From CAZSDU01 sp963662525 (GTDB lineage Bacteria > Bacteroidota > Bacteroidia > Bacteroidales > FEN-979), in assembly GCA_963662525.1 (NCBI GenBank), contig OY759717.1, forward strand, positions 3,410,001-3,474,000: 64,000 nt of DNA, read 5' to 3'. This document shows, piece by piece, positions 35,646-44,942 of the stretch (position 1 is its first letter; every line of letters begins with the position of its first letter). The notes under the pieces are model-generated. The model was not told the origin of the DNA, did no database searches, and worked only from the letters and a program-made list of their open reading frames with translations. The translations under genes were made by a program, and so were the position numbers.

Positions 35646-36964
35646 ACAATATGGATTACAAGGAGAATTATGATAAAGTGGTGTCCGACCTCCTTCGGCC
35701 CATTTATATAACACGGTCATTTAAAAGATGGTTTGCATTCCTGGTTGTTGGTTTGGCCATCAGCATATTCGCCTATTCACTTCAGATAAGGCTGGGATTG
35801 GGTGTTACGGGATTGCGCGACATCACGACATGGGGAATGTATATCAGTAATTTTGTGTTTTTTGTTGCCACCAGCCTTGTGGGAATGCTCATTACTGCAG
35901 TACTCGGTTTGCTTGGCATTAAGTGGGCTGCACCGCTTTCCCGTATTGCAGAGATCATTGCCCTGGCATTCGCAGCGGTGGCCGGTTTGGTGATCATCAT
36001 CGACATGGGGCGGCCCGATCGCCTGCTGAATGTCTTCATCTACGGTCGTTTTCAATCGCCCATTCTTTGGGATTTAACGGTCGTCATAACTTATACTGTA
36101 ATAAGTGCACTGTTGCTCTATCTTCCCTTAATCCCCGACCTGAAGATATGCTCTGAAAGGCTGGAGAAAGGACATCCACTGCAAAGAAAGCTATACCAAA
36201 TCCTTTCGCTCGGTTGGAGTGATCATCCTGAACAGGTTAAAATCATTCAACGTGGAATCCGGCTCCTATCCATCCTGATCATTCCAATTGCACTTGCGAT
36301 CCACACGGTCACATCATGGCTCTTTGCTGTGACCATGCGCCCAGGATGGGACAGTTCCATCTTCGGCCCTTATTTTGTGACCGGTGCCTTTGTCTCGGGA
36401 ACCGCTGCTGTAATCCTGGCGATGTATTTCTTCAGAAGAAACTACCACCTGAAAGCATATATTACAGATTTTCACTTTGATAAGATGGCCAAACTCCTGG
36501 TACTTGTGTCATTGGTTTACCTTTATTTTAATATCAATGAGTTCCTGGTCCCGGGATATAAATTAAAGCGGGCTGATGCTGTGCACCTGCATGCGTTGTT
36601 CAGCGGACACTATGCCTGGATGTTTTGGGGGACACAAATTTTTGGATTGATCCTGCCAATCATCCTCCTGGTGTTCAGATTCTTTCGCAAACCGGCAAAT
36701 GCCTTTGTCATTGCCTTGTTTGTGCTTGCAGGCTCCTGGTTAAAGCGTTATCTCATTGTTGTTCCCACCATGGAACATCCATTTCTTCCCGTACAACACC
36801 TGCCACTGTCATTTGTTGTATATACACCAACACTCATAGAGATAACTATCACCATGGGAACCATTTTTCTTGCATTGATCATCATCACCGTTTTATCCAA
36901 GTTCCTTCCAATCATCCCAATCTGGGAGATGGTACACAGCGGGGAACAAAATAAAAGGGAATAA
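35639..36964 (+). CDS. NrfD/PsrC-like quinol-binding membrane subunit
   Basis: 441 residues from the ATG at 35639, overlapping the narK stop by 7 bases; an alternative ATG at 35651 (MDYKENY) is equally plausible. About ten membrane helices. The pattern LRDITTWGMYISNFVFFV and IIDMGRPDRLLNVFIYGRF is typical of NrfD/HybB/ActC membrane subunits of molybdoenzyme complexes, and WDLTVVITYTV matches too. Such subunits bind quinol without hemes and normally pair with an iron-sulfur protein and a catalytic subunit. No partner gene is beside it; in this operon it could interact with NarGH or the diheme cytochrome (inference). Confidence 0.8.
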   Translation: MLNNMDYKENYDKVVSDLLRPIYITRSFKRWFAFLVVGLAISIFAYSLQIRLGLGVTGLRDITTWGMYISNFVFFVATSLVGMLITAVLGLLGIKWAAPLSRIAEIIALAFAAVAGLVIIIDMGRPDRLLNVFIYGRFQSPILWDLTVVITYTVISALLLYLPLIPDLKICSERLEKGHPLQRKLYQILSLGWSDHPEQVKIIQRGIRLLSILIIPIALAIHTVTSWLFAVTMRPGWDSSIFGPYFVTGAFVSGTAAVILAMYFFRRNYHLKAYITDFHFDKMAKLLVLVSLVYLYFNINEFLVPGYKLKRADAVHLHALFSGHYAWMFWGTQIFGLILPIILLVFRFFRKPANAFVIALFVLAGSWLKRYLIVVPTMEHPFLPVQHLPLSFVVYTPTLIEITITMGTIFLALIIITVLSKFLPIIPIWEMVHSGEQNKRE

Positions 36965-36973
36965 GGTTTTTCA

Positions 36974-36981
36974 TACTTTTG
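36974..36981 (+). promoter_or_regulatory. Putative -7 promoter box of the TetR gene
   Basis: TACTTTTG fits TAnnTTTG, 26 bases before the ATG at 37008, so the regulator can be transcribed separately from the nar operon. Confidence 0.4.
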
Positions 36982-37007
36982 CAGTTCAAGTATATACAGG
37001 ATAACTG

Positions 37008-37607
37008 ATGTCTGAACCCAAATACTCCGACCGTCAATTGCAAATTATCAATGCAGCCATCAAACTGATGGGGGAGGGAGGGATCCAGATGCTTACGACC
37101 AAAAACCTCGCGCTTGAAGTTGCTGTGTCTGAGCCTGCCCTATACAGGCATTTTTCTAGTAAAGCTAATCTGATCTTGCAGGTGCTCGAATACCTTAAAT
37201 CGAGGATTATCTACAGGCTTACCTGTATAGTTGACTCCGATAATACCCCAGTTGAAAAATTGAGGGAGTTGGTAACAAGGCAATTCCAGGCTTTTGTCAG
37301 CCGGCCTGAAATCGTGGTCGTGCTGCTGTCTGAGGGGTTATACCAAAACAACAAAGAACTCTCTTCCATTGTCTTTTCGATCATGCAGGAATCATCATCA
37401 TTTTACTTGCAAATTATAAAGGACGGTCAGGAGTCTGGTGATTTTCGCAGCGATGTGCCTGCCGAACGAATCGCTTTTATGATCATGGGCAGTATGCGGT
37501 TTTGCGTGATCCAATGGCATCTGTCTGGCAATTCTTACGATCTGGTCCCCAAAGGTGAAGACTTGCTTAGCACCTTTTTTACCCTTCTGACAGCGAATTC
37601 TCGCTAA
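37008..37607 (+). CDS. TetR-family transcriptional regulator
   Basis: 199 residues. N-terminal helix-turn-helix (about 10-55) with LTTKNLALEVAVSEPALYRHF; the rest is a ligand-binding dimerisation domain. The ligand is unknown. It sits at the end of the nar block and just before a lipoprotein gene whose promoter region holds a long palindrome (37693-37722), a candidate operator. Confidence 0.85.
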   Translation: MSEPKYSDRQLQIINAAIKLMGEGGIQMLTTKNLALEVAVSEPALYRHFSSKANLILQVLEYLKSRIIYRLTCIVDSDNTPVEKLRELVTRQFQAFVSRPEIVVVLLSEGLYQNNKELSSIVFSIMQESSSFYLQIIKDGQESGDFRSDVPAERIAFMIMGSMRFCVIQWHLSGNSYDLVPKGEDLLSTFFTLLTANSR

Positions 37608-37692
37608 CGATCGGATGATCTTTCATTCATGCTGGTCCCCATATATTTCCTTTGGGAGACATCCTTTTACAAGAAATTACTAAATAATTAAA

Positions 37693-37722
37693 AAATAAAG
37701 TTAGTATTCGCTAACTTTATTT
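37693..37722. promoter_or_regulatory. Palindromic operator, 12-base arms
   Basis: AAATAAAGTTAG (37693-37704), a TATTCG centre, then CTAACTTTATTT (37711-37722), a perfect 12-base inverted repeat. It ends 9 bases before the -7 box TATATTTG at 37732-37739, so a bound repressor would block this promoter. Its core GTTAG...CTAAC resembles TetR sites. It lies between a TetR gene and the lipoprotein gene. Confidence 0.6.
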
Positions 37723-37731
37723 ATATTTGCA

Positions 37732-37739
37732 ATGTAGTA
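37732..37739 (+). promoter_or_regulatory. -7 promoter box of the lipoprotein gene
   Basis: TATATTTG, a good match to TAnnTTTG, 78 bases before the ATG at 37817 and just after the palindrome. Confidence 0.5.
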
Positions 37740-37816
37740 TTTATTTACCTAATTACTCTTGAAAGGAAATTTATTCAGAACTTGTATTTTAAAAATAAAC
37801 TTAACAACATTCAACC

Positions 37817-38566
37817 ATGAAACATTTGATTAAATCCGCAGTAATTGCAGGCACATTGGTTACCCTGATGATCTCAGGATGTAGTAAAACAAGCGAAGTC
37901 GTTCCTGAAACCACAACCCCTACAGCGACAGCACCCACCATTACATTCAGTGATGGTTATGGCGCATTGGCTGCTGTACGTTCGGTTTCCTATACAACTG
38001 TTGCCGGCATGACCATTCCCCTTGAAGTGAATACGGCTGTTGCCGCCTTTACAACCACCATGGGTGGGAGTACATTTGTCGATGGCGGAACCGTGACGCT
38101 CAATACCAAAGGTCTGACAAAATCAACAAACAATGCATATGTATATCAAAATCTCACCGATCCCTTAACTTTCAGCGCACTGGCATGGAATGTAACTGGT
38201 TCCGCGTCTGTACCTGCCATCAGTTATACCGATGATCGGCCCATACCTGACTATACAGGATTCAGTACACTTCCCGCCACCATTACCAAAACAGCCGGTG
38301 CGACCATTTCTCTGGGCAGTGCCGTGTCAAATGCCGATTCAATTTATGTCACAGTCACCGATTACAACAATCACAGGATCTTTAAAAGACTTGGCGGAAA
38401 CGCCGGCGAATGTGTGATCAGTTCTTCCGAACTCGCAGCCTTCACCGCTGGTCAGGGAATGGTTCAGGTTTGTCCATGGAATTTAAAAGCAGAAGACATC
38501 AGCGGAAAAAGATTCTATTTTATCATCGAATCTGCCTTTACAAAACAGGGAATAACAATTAATTAA
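37817..38566 (+). CDS. Lipoprotein of unknown function
   Basis: 249 residues. The signal peptide ends in a lipobox LMISGC with Cys22. It is followed by a low-complexity Thr/Pro/Ala linker (TTTPTATAPT) and a beta-rich domain rich in Thr, Ser and Val. No catalytic residues or known fold recognised. It is likely anchored in the outer membrane. A promoter with an upstream palindromic operator lies before it, so it seems to be regulated by the neighbouring TetR. 32 bases before the cupin gene. Confidence 0.75.
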   Translation: MKHLIKSAVIAGTLVTLMISGCSKTSEVVPETTTPTATAPTITFSDGYGALAAVRSVSYTTVAGMTIPLEVNTAVAAFTTTMGGSTFVDGGTVTLNTKGLTKSTNNAYVYQNLTDPLTFSALAWNVTGSASVPAISYTDDRPIPDYTGFSTLPATITKTAGATISLGSAVSNADSIYVTVTDYNNHRIFKRLGGNAGECVISSSELAAFTAGQGMVQVCPWNLKAEDISGKRFYFIIESAFTKQGITIN

Positions 38567-38598
38567 ATCGTAAAATATAACCATTTGTCTGACTTTTT

Positions 38599-38925
38599 AT
38601 GAAAACAGTATGTTATATTGATGTGCCGGAGAAGGAAAACGGCCATGGAGTATCGGTTCGTAAATTGCATGAAAACGAACATGTTATGGTTGCCCATATC
38701 AAATTGAATCCGGGTGAAAAGGTCAACCCTCATAGCACGCCGGTTGATGTGTTCTTTTATATTCTTGAAGGGGTTTGTACCGTTGAAATCGGCACGGAAC
38801 GTCAACAGGTTTCAAAAGATACCCTTGTTGAAAGTCCGGCCAGGACACAACACGCTTTATACAATGAAAGTGCGCAAGTGACCAGGATTATGGTCGTTAA
38901 AACGCCACGGCCAGGAAATAAATAA
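38599..38925 (+). CDS. Cupin-domain protein
   Basis: 108 residues, a single small beta-barrel. Metal-binding pattern residues are present in the cupin motif HSTPVDVFFYILEG (about 52-65), with the second motif less clear. Small cupins of this size act as metal-dependent sensors or enzymes; no substrate can be assigned. It lies between the lipoprotein and the hemerythrin gene, spaced 32 bases after and 31 bases before. Confidence 0.75.
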   Translation: MKTVCYIDVPEKENGHGVSVRKLHENEHVMVAHIKLNPGEKVNPHSTPVDVFFYILEGVCTVEIGTERQQVSKDTLVESPARTQHALYNESAQVTRIMVVKTPRPGNK

Positions 38926-38956
38926 TCGTCAAATCATTGAATAATTAAAATCAGTT

Positions 38957-39511
38957 ATGAAAGCAACAGAACATCTAAAGGTTGAGCACGAATCGGTACT
39001 AAAAATGATTGAAATACTGGAAGCAATTGCACAGAAACTCGATAAAGGCGAGAATATCTGGGCCAGCGATCTTGAAGCAGCATTGGATTTTTTACGGGTT
39101 TTCGTTGACAAATGCCATCATGGCAAGGAGGAAAACATTCTGTTTCCGAAGTTGGTGGAAATTGGCATTCCGAACGAAGGCGGGCCTGTTGGCATGATGT
39201 TGCGTGAACATGTGATTGGTCGAGGATACATTGCCGGATTTGCAGAGGGTACTGAGAAATATAAGTCCGGAGACAAGAAGGCCATTGCAGACATCATCGA
39301 AAATATCAGGGGATACGGTGAATTGCTGACATCCCACATCTTCAAAGAGAACAACGTTCTCTATAAAATGGCCGACATGCACCTTACCGCTCAACAGCAA
39401 ACTGAACTCCTGGCCAATTTTGAAATGCTCGAAGATGAAGTCATCGGTAGGGGGAAACATGAAGAATATCACAAATTGCTGGAAAGATTGGAGCAGCAAT
39501 ATCTTTCATGA
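38957..39511 (+). CDS. Hemerythrin-domain protein
   Basis: 184 residues. Histidines in LKVEHESVLKMI, DKCHHGKEENILF, LREHV and SHIFKENNVLYKM fit the four-helix hemerythrin-like di-iron site. Such domains bind oxygen or nitric oxide or act in iron homeostasis. It stands next to the RIC gene, so a role in nitrosative stress is likely (inference). Its context is a block of NO-related genes. Confidence 0.85.
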   Translation: MKATEHLKVEHESVLKMIEILEAIAQKLDKGENIWASDLEAALDFLRVFVDKCHHGKEENILFPKLVEIGIPNEGGPVGMMLREHVIGRGYIAGFAEGTEKYKSGDKKAIADIIENIRGYGELLTSHIFKENNVLYKMADMHLTAQQQTELLANFEMLEDEVIGRGKHEEYHKLLERLEQQYLS

Positions 39512-39580
39512 TCTATCGCGCGATTATAAATACTGTACGAACTTGGTAAGAATAGACCCAACCAATTTATTGATCATATT

Positions 39581-40276
39581 ATGGAAAAAAATAATCTGGA
39601 ATCGAGGAAAATAGGGGAGATTGTCACCGACAATTTCAAAACAGCCGAAATCTTTAAAAAGCATGGAATTGATTTCTGTTGTGGTGGAAATTCTTCTTTA
39701 AAACAGGCCTGCTCCGAAAAAAATATTGATATTGATGTATTGTTGGAGGAACTGTCGGAGCTTGTGGGACAGCCTCCAGATGCTGCGCACAATTTCAAGG
39801 AATGGAATCTTGGTTTTCTATGTGATTACATCGTGAATACCCATCATCAGACAGTCACGAAGCTGTTGCCCCAGGCATTGGCCTACACCCGAAAAATAGC
39901 TGATGTTCATGGCTCGCATCACCCTGAGTTACTTCAGATCGCGACTTTGTTTTTACAAATAAATGACGAACTTTTACCGCATCTGAAAAACGAAGAAGAG
40001 CTATTATTCCCGGCCATTAAAGATGCGCTCAATACCGGGTCCTCGCAATCAAAAGAAACCATAAAATCGGAAATAGCCCGGATGAGTAAAGAACATGAGT
40101 TTGCCGGAAATGCGATGGACAAAATTAATAAACTAAGCTCAGGTTACACGCTTCCACAGGATGCCTGCAACTCCTACATGGTTGCGTTTAAGCTGCTGGA
40201 ACAATTTGAAGATGACCTGCATATCCACGTTCATCTCGAAAATAATATCGTGTATCCCCGGGCATTACTGCTGTAA
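39581..40276 (+). CDS. RIC-family iron-sulfur cluster repair protein (YtfE/ScdA)
   Basis: 231 residues. The N-terminal ScdA domain has the DFCCGG motif with Cys33 and Cys34, and the C-terminal hemerythrin domain carries repeated His and Glu ligands (HHQTVTKLL, HHPELLQIA, HLKNEEELLFP, KEHEFAG, HVHLENNIVYP), the di-iron core. RIC proteins repair clusters damaged by NO or oxidants. Fits the nitrate and NO-handling setting; convergent with the ETF gene, 47 bases apart. Confidence 0.92.
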   Translation: MEKNNLESRKIGEIVTDNFKTAEIFKKHGIDFCCGGNSSLKQACSEKNIDIDVLLEELSELVGQPPDAAHNFKEWNLGFLCDYIVNTHHQTVTKLLPQALAYTRKIADVHGSHHPELLQIATLFLQINDELLPHLKNEEELLFPAIKDALNTGSSQSKETIKSEIARMSKEHEFAGNAMDKINKLSSGYTLPQDACNSYMVAFKLLEQFEDDLHIHVHLENNIVYPRALLL

Positions 40277-40323
40277 TAGGTGTCAAAATATTACCATTTT
40301 TGAATTTGCCAATTTGAGAGGTA

Positions 40324-42267
40324 TTATTTCCTTTTTGGCTCAACTCCGAAGGTGAATCCTGCTTTAACCCTTTCGATCAATTCCGGTAAAATATCCTGGT
40401 ATTCACCAACAATGCCAAAATCGGCATGGTGAAAAATAGGCGCCTTGGGATTGTGGTCGATGGCAATGATCTTTTCTGATTCTTTCATTCCGGCAACATG
40501 CTGGATTGCCCCGGAAATGCCAATGGCAATATATACTTTAGGACGAAGTGTCTTGCCGGTTTGTCCTACCTGGCGTGCATATTCCGCGACACCTTCGTCG
40601 ACAACCGGACGGCTGCTCGTCCATTCGGCATTTACGCCCTGCATGACCAATGCGTCGGCAAGTGCTTTTACCAAACCTAAACCGTCGTTTGTGGTTCCCC
40701 TGCCTCCTGAAACGATGACGTCAGCCTCGAAGAGATTAGCCAATCCGCCTTCTCCTCTTTCCGTTTTCAGAATTTCAACAATAAAATCCTTATCTGTAAG
40801 AACAGGGCCAAAACTTGAAATGATGCCTGTTCTGCCCGCAACTACTTTGGGTACTTCGAACGTGCCGGCTCGGGCTGTTGATATCTGCGGACAAACAAAA
40901 CCAAGAATCGTTGCAAGTTTACTTTCACCATACGTTGGCCTGCGTGATTCCAGGATGGGGGTATAGATCACTTTCTCTTTTTTATCAACGTACTCCCCAA
41001 TTTCGAGGCCTGTGCAATCTGCGGTAACTCCGCTATCGGTTTTCATCCCAATCCTGGGAGCCAGTTCCCGTCCGGAAGTGGTTGCCGCAAAAAGCGCAAT
41101 TTCAGGTTTTCTTTCCCGGATGATTTGGGCAAAAATGGATGAAAATGGCAGAACGAGATATTCTTCCAGTTTATCGTTTTCCACCAGGATAACTTCGTCA
41201 GAACCATGTTCAATAAGGGTTTGAGCAAAAGGCCGTATATTCTTTCCAATGATGACCGTTATGACTTTCGTGTCGTGACCTAACTGGGTGGCCAGGTTCC
41301 TTGCAGGAGTTAACAACTCAAGCGAAGGCCTTGAGATCTTTCCATTGGTCACTTCGGCCCAGGTGAAAATTCCCCGGGCTCCTTCCCGTGGGTCCTTTTC
41401 GGGGAAATCCGTTCGTTCCACCTCTTTTTTATCTTGCAGCTCTTTTTTAACCAAAACGTTACCGCCTTTTTTAAAGTTGGCGATCATACTATCAACCAGG
41501 GATGCTTCATTATGCCCCTGTGACATAATTATCGGCGGGCGTTCACTTACAATGTTAACAACTTTGGAAACGATGGTCGGTGATCCGTTAAGGCCAATTT
41601 TCTCAGTTCCCAACCCGATGTCGGCAATTCCAAAGGTCGTGATCTTCAGTGCACGTGCCCTGACAGCTCCGCTTAAGGATGGCTTGCGGGGAGGAATTCC
41701 GGTCGGAGTCAGCGATATAACACAAGGCATGGGCAGTTTCAGCATCTGGTATCCGCCTTCTATGATCCTTTTCGCAATTACATTGCCTGCGGTATCAGCA
41801 TTCACTCGCTCTACAAATGTGGCCTGGGGAATTCCTATACGTTCGGCTACCTGTGATGGAACATGTGCAGTATCTCCATCACTTGTTTGCCGACCGGCTA
41901 AAATTATAAAAGGATCCTTCGAATCTTTGGTGAATCCCAGGTGCTTCAGCATGGTAGCGATCGCGAGACCGGTAGCATAGGTATCACTGCCACCTAATTT
42001 ACGATCCGACAGAAGGTATGCTTCGTCATAACCCATTGAAATAGCTGTACGGAGCGATGCCTCAAATGAACCCGGCCCCATTGAACATACGATCAACCTG
42101 GCATCGGGATATTGCTTCCTCAGTTGCAACCCCGCTTCAAGTCCGAACGAACAGTCAATATTAATGATCGATTTTGCCTTCGTCCGGTCCATTAGCCCGT
42201 CTTCACCCATCCGCATTTCGCTGGGCACTGGAACTTGTTTTATCAAACTTATTATAGTCAATCCCAT
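40324..42267 (-). CDS. Electron transfer flavoprotein, beta and alpha subunits fused
   Basis: 647 residues from the ATG at 42267; the frame also opens at a TTG at 42273. The first part (about 1-250) is EtfB-like, starting TIISLIKQVPVPSEMR with ETF beta signature region VSLTPTG and ending near VRARALK. The second part (about 280-640) is EtfA-like, with the FAD-binding GRTGIISSFGPVL and GISGAIQHVAGM...AIDHNPKAPIF. The two are read as one chain, where most bacteria have two genes. It donates electrons to the quinone oxidoreductase 21 bases upstream on the same strand. Confidence 0.88.
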   Translation of the reverse strand: MGLTIISLIKQVPVPSEMRMGEDGLMDRTKAKSIINIDCSFGLEAGLQLRKQYPDARLIVCSMGPGSFEASLRTAISMGYDEAYLLSDRKLGGSDTYATGLAIATMLKHLGFTKDSKDPFIILAGRQTSDGDTAHVPSQVAERIGIPQATFVERVNADTAGNVIAKRIIEGGYQMLKLPMPCVISLTPTGIPPRKPSLSGAVRARALKITTFGIADIGLGTEKIGLNGSPTIVSKVVNIVSERPPIIMSQGHNEASLVDSMIANFKKGGNVLVKKELQDKKEVERTDFPEKDPREGARGIFTWAEVTNGKISRPSLELLTPARNLATQLGHDTKVITVIIGKNIRPFAQTLIEHGSDEVILVENDKLEEYLVLPFSSIFAQIIRERKPEIALFAATTSGRELAPRIGMKTDSGVTADCTGLEIGEYVDKKEKVIYTPILESRRPTYGESKLATILGFVCPQISTARAGTFEVPKVVAGRTGIISSFGPVLTDKDFIVEILKTERGEGGLANLFEADVIVSGGRGTTNDGLGLVKALADALVMQGVNAEWTSSRPVVDEGVAEYARQVGQTGKTLRPKVYIAIGISGAIQHVAGMKESEKIIAIDHNPKAPIFHHADFGIVGEYQDILPELIERVKAGFTFGVEPKRK

Positions 42268-42288
42268 TGTCAAATTATCTTTTCACAA

Positions 42289-43947
42289 TTACATATTTTG
42301 AAATTCAGGACCATTGCCGCCATTTGGCACCACCCAGGTAATTCCTTTTCCCTGGGATTTGATATCGCAGGTCTTGCAATGCATGCAATTCTCAGCATGG
42401 ATACGAAGCTCTCTCTTGCCTGCTTTGTTCGTATGGATCTCATACACTTCCGACGAACAAAAAAATTGCTCAGCTGCCTCGTATTGCGCTATGTTTACTG
42501 CGTCAAAGTTCTCCTGATCGTTTATTTGAAGATGCACAACCTGTTGCTCATCATGGTGAACTCCTGAATAATAGATATCTGTTGCTTTATCGAATGTTAG
42601 CATTTTATCGAATTCCAGTTGTCCTTTAAACCTTTCCTTAAATGGCTTCGCCGTAAGTTCAGTGAGTTTCAGCGTAGTGTCAGAATCGGGATGAGATCTA
42701 AGCCTGCCAAAGAATCCTGCGCCACCCGTGATCAGTTGCATGCCAAATTGAATTCCTCCTAAAATCAAGCCTTTTGCAAATCCCTGTCTGAAATTTCTGA
42801 CCGGGTACAATTCTTTGCGAATCCAACTTTTATTTATCAGGACCTCATATTGCTGAAGACTCTTTTCAGAAGTGTCGTTGTTTGCCAATGCAACGGCAGC
42901 GGTCTGTGCAGCAAGCATTCCTGATTTGATGGCAAGGTGAACACCTTTTAAGGCCGGCATCGCAAGCATACCGGCGCTGTCGCCCACGATCATGGCATTA
43001 TCTACATACAATTTAGGGATGGCATAATATCCTCCTTCGGGCAGGGTCTTGGCGCCATATTCCACTATTTTGCCCCCTTTCAGGATGTTAGAGACAAACG
43101 GCGTGGTTTTCCATACCTGCATGGCATCGTGTGTATCAAAAGTCGGGTCTTTATAATCCAGCCCGACAACCAGGCCAACAGCAACTTTATCATCGTTTAA
43201 ACCATATATAAATCCACCGCCAAACTCATCAAAATTGAGCGGATATCCCATGGTGTGGTAAATCTCGCCGGGGGCAATTCTTCCTTTTGGTACGGACCAT
43301 AATTCTTTGCATCCCAGCGAGTAAACCTGTTCGTTTTTGCCTTGGTTAAGGTCGAACTTGCTGATCAGCATTTTGGCAAGGCTGCCCCGAGTTCCTTCAG
43401 CAAAAATGGTGATCCTGGCTTCAACCCTTGTCCCCGGCTGAAAGTTCTCTAGCTGATGTCCGTGATGGTCTATCCCGGTATCCTTGGTTTTTGCTCCGAT
43501 TACTTTCCCGTCATTATACAAAATCTCATCAACAGCAAAGCCGGTATATATTTCCACTCCCTTTTCTTCAGCTTTTGCCGCTAAGTATTTACAAAGTTGG
43601 CCAAGCGAAGCTGAGTAATTGCCGATGTTATTCATATAGGGTATGTGAAACGGAAACTTGATGCTGCCGTTTTTGGTTAGCCATACCGTTCTGTCCTTAA
43701 CCACTTTAGCATTGAATGGAATCTCTGCTATATCCACTTCAGGCAATAGTTCCCTGAAAACTGCAGGTTTAATCACTGCGCCCGACAATATATGACTACC
43801 GATAGAACTTCCTTTTTCGATCAGTAAAATTCTATGCCTCTGTTCTGTCCGTTTAAATATATCTGCTAAATGAATCGCTGTGGCCAAACCTGATGGCCCA
43901 CCACCGATAATTAACACGTCTGTTGATACCTTATCAATAACACTCAT
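42289..43947 (-). CDS. Electron transfer flavoprotein:quinone oxidoreductase
   Basis: 552 residues. FAD-binding Rossmann motif GGGPSG at 15-20, second FAD motif GDSAGMLAMPALKGVHLAI, and a C-terminal ferredoxin-like [4Fe-4S] region with CMHCKTCDI and a preceding Cys (CSSEVYEI). This is the full-length ETF-QO, which passes electrons from ETF to membrane quinone, for example during fatty acid or amino acid oxidation. It heads the operon with the fused ETF. The gap upstream holds a palindrome at 44081-44104 that may control it. Confidence 0.92.
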   Translation of the reverse strand: MSVIDKVSTDVLIIGGGPSGLATAIHLADIFKRTEQRHRILLIEKGSSIGSHILSGAVIKPAVFRELLPEVDIAEIPFNAKVVKDRTVWLTKNGSIKFPFHIPYMNNIGNYSASLGQLCKYLAAKAEEKGVEIYTGFAVDEILYNDGKVIGAKTKDTGIDHHGHQLENFQPGTRVEARITIFAEGTRGSLAKMLISKFDLNQGKNEQVYSLGCKELWSVPKGRIAPGEIYHTMGYPLNFDEFGGGFIYGLNDDKVAVGLVVGLDYKDPTFDTHDAMQVWKTTPFVSNILKGGKIVEYGAKTLPEGGYYAIPKLYVDNAMIVGDSAGMLAMPALKGVHLAIKSGMLAAQTAAVALANNDTSEKSLQQYEVLINKSWIRKELYPVRNFRQGFAKGLILGGIQFGMQLITGGAGFFGRLRSHPDSDTTLKLTELTAKPFKERFKGQLEFDKMLTFDKATDIYYSGVHHDEQQVVHLQINDQENFDAVNIAQYEAAEQFFCSSEVYEIHTNKAGKRELRIHAENCMHCKTCDIKSQGKGITWVVPNGGNGPEFQNM

Positions 43948-44080
43948 TTAATGGCCTCCAGGTTAATAGTTCTTTTATGAAATGTTGACTGGATATTATT
44001 TGTTGAAAAATAATTCTTTCGTATATCCCCTGAGAATTCCGTGCAAAATTACTATTATATACGCATTGACGTACCTTATT

Positions 44081-44104
44081 TCATAAATGTTTTATCATTT
44101 ATGA
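44081..44104. promoter_or_regulatory. Palindrome upstream of the ETF-QO gene
   Basis: TCATAAATG (44081-44089), spacer TTTTAT, CATTTATGA (44096-44104), a perfect 9-base inverted repeat in the 405-base gap between the ETF-QO gene and the next TetR gene. It is an operator candidate, or weak hairpin. Other parts of 43948-44270 show nothing recognised. Confidence 0.4.
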
Positions 44105-44281
44105 TACCGCAGACAAAAGTGGACAATAACAGAATTATTTAGTAAGGTTGGACTACAGTAAATCTACTTATAGAAGTTCGCCAGGAATAAAATCCAGCGG
44201 TATAATTATATTATATATGCTGAAATACAACCACTTAAAAAATATATTACAAAATACTTGCATTATTGAATTAATTACCAT

Positions 44282-44305
44282 TATATTTGCAGAGTGAATA
44301 TTCAC
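44282..44305 (+). promoter_or_regulatory. Promoter with overlapping palindromic operator of the TetR gene
   Basis: TATATTTG at 44282-44289 is a strong -7 box, followed at 44294-44305 by the perfect 12-base palindrome GTGAATATTCAC. The palindrome lies at the expected transcription start, so binding would block initiation; autoregulation by the TetR encoded from 44353 is likely. Confidence 0.6.
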
Positions 44306-44352
44306 ACACTTTCTTTTAGTTAAAGGAATATAACAAGTAAACTTAAATCAGA

Positions 44353-44940
44353 ATGACAACGGAATTATCAGAAAGACAATTAGAAATAGTAGAAGCGGCC
44401 GGTAGAATACTTACTTCATCCGGTGTGAGTGGGCTGACTATAAAAAATTTGGCGAAGGAAATGAAATTTTCAGAAAGTGCTATTTACCGTCATTTTACGA
44501 GCAAAGAGGAAATTATCATTGCAATGCTTACCTTTTTGGCTGAAAGCATTGACCAACGGTTGTCCAATATTATCGGTTCATCAGATCCAAAAGATAAATT
44601 TATAGCCATGTTCCGGGAACAATTCCGGTTCTTTGATTTACATCCACACTTTGTTGTAGCCGTATTTTCCGATGGCCTGATGGAAGAGACTCAACGGATC
44701 AATGATGCCATACTTAACCTTATAAATGTCAAAATGAAACATTTGATGCCAGTCATCATGGAAGGACAGCAAAAAGGTATTTATACAAATGCCCTGACTG
44801 CTGAAGAACTGACACATATCATAATGGGGGCCTTCAAACTTCAAATGTTTAAATGGAGAATCGCAAATTTTCAATTCGATATCATACGGATTGGAGAAAA
44901 CATGATTCAATCGATTCTTACACTTATTAAAAGTAAATAA
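44353..44940 (+). CDS. TetR-family transcriptional regulator
   Basis: 195 residues. N-terminal helix-turn-helix with LTIKNLAKEMKFSESAIYRHF (about 25-45). C-terminal ligand domain unassigned. Followed after 2 bases by a small membrane gene and then another TetR gene and the TolC/HlyD/AcrB efflux genes, so it most likely controls efflux. The operator candidate GTGAATATTCAC precedes it. Confidence 0.85.
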   Translation: MTTELSERQLEIVEAAGRILTSSGVSGLTIKNLAKEMKFSESAIYRHFTSKEEIIIAMLTFLAESIDQRLSNIIGSSDPKDKFIAMFREQFRFFDLHPHFVVAVFSDGLMEETQRINDAILNLINVKMKHLMPVIMEGQQKGIYTNALTAEELTHIIMGAFKLQMFKWRIANFQFDIIRIGENMIQSILTLIKSK

Positions 44941-44942
44941 AT

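Noticed and set aside
41288..41980. 230-codon plus-strand frame opposite the ETF gene
   Set aside because: Antisense to a strongly conserved coding region and without a plausible product.
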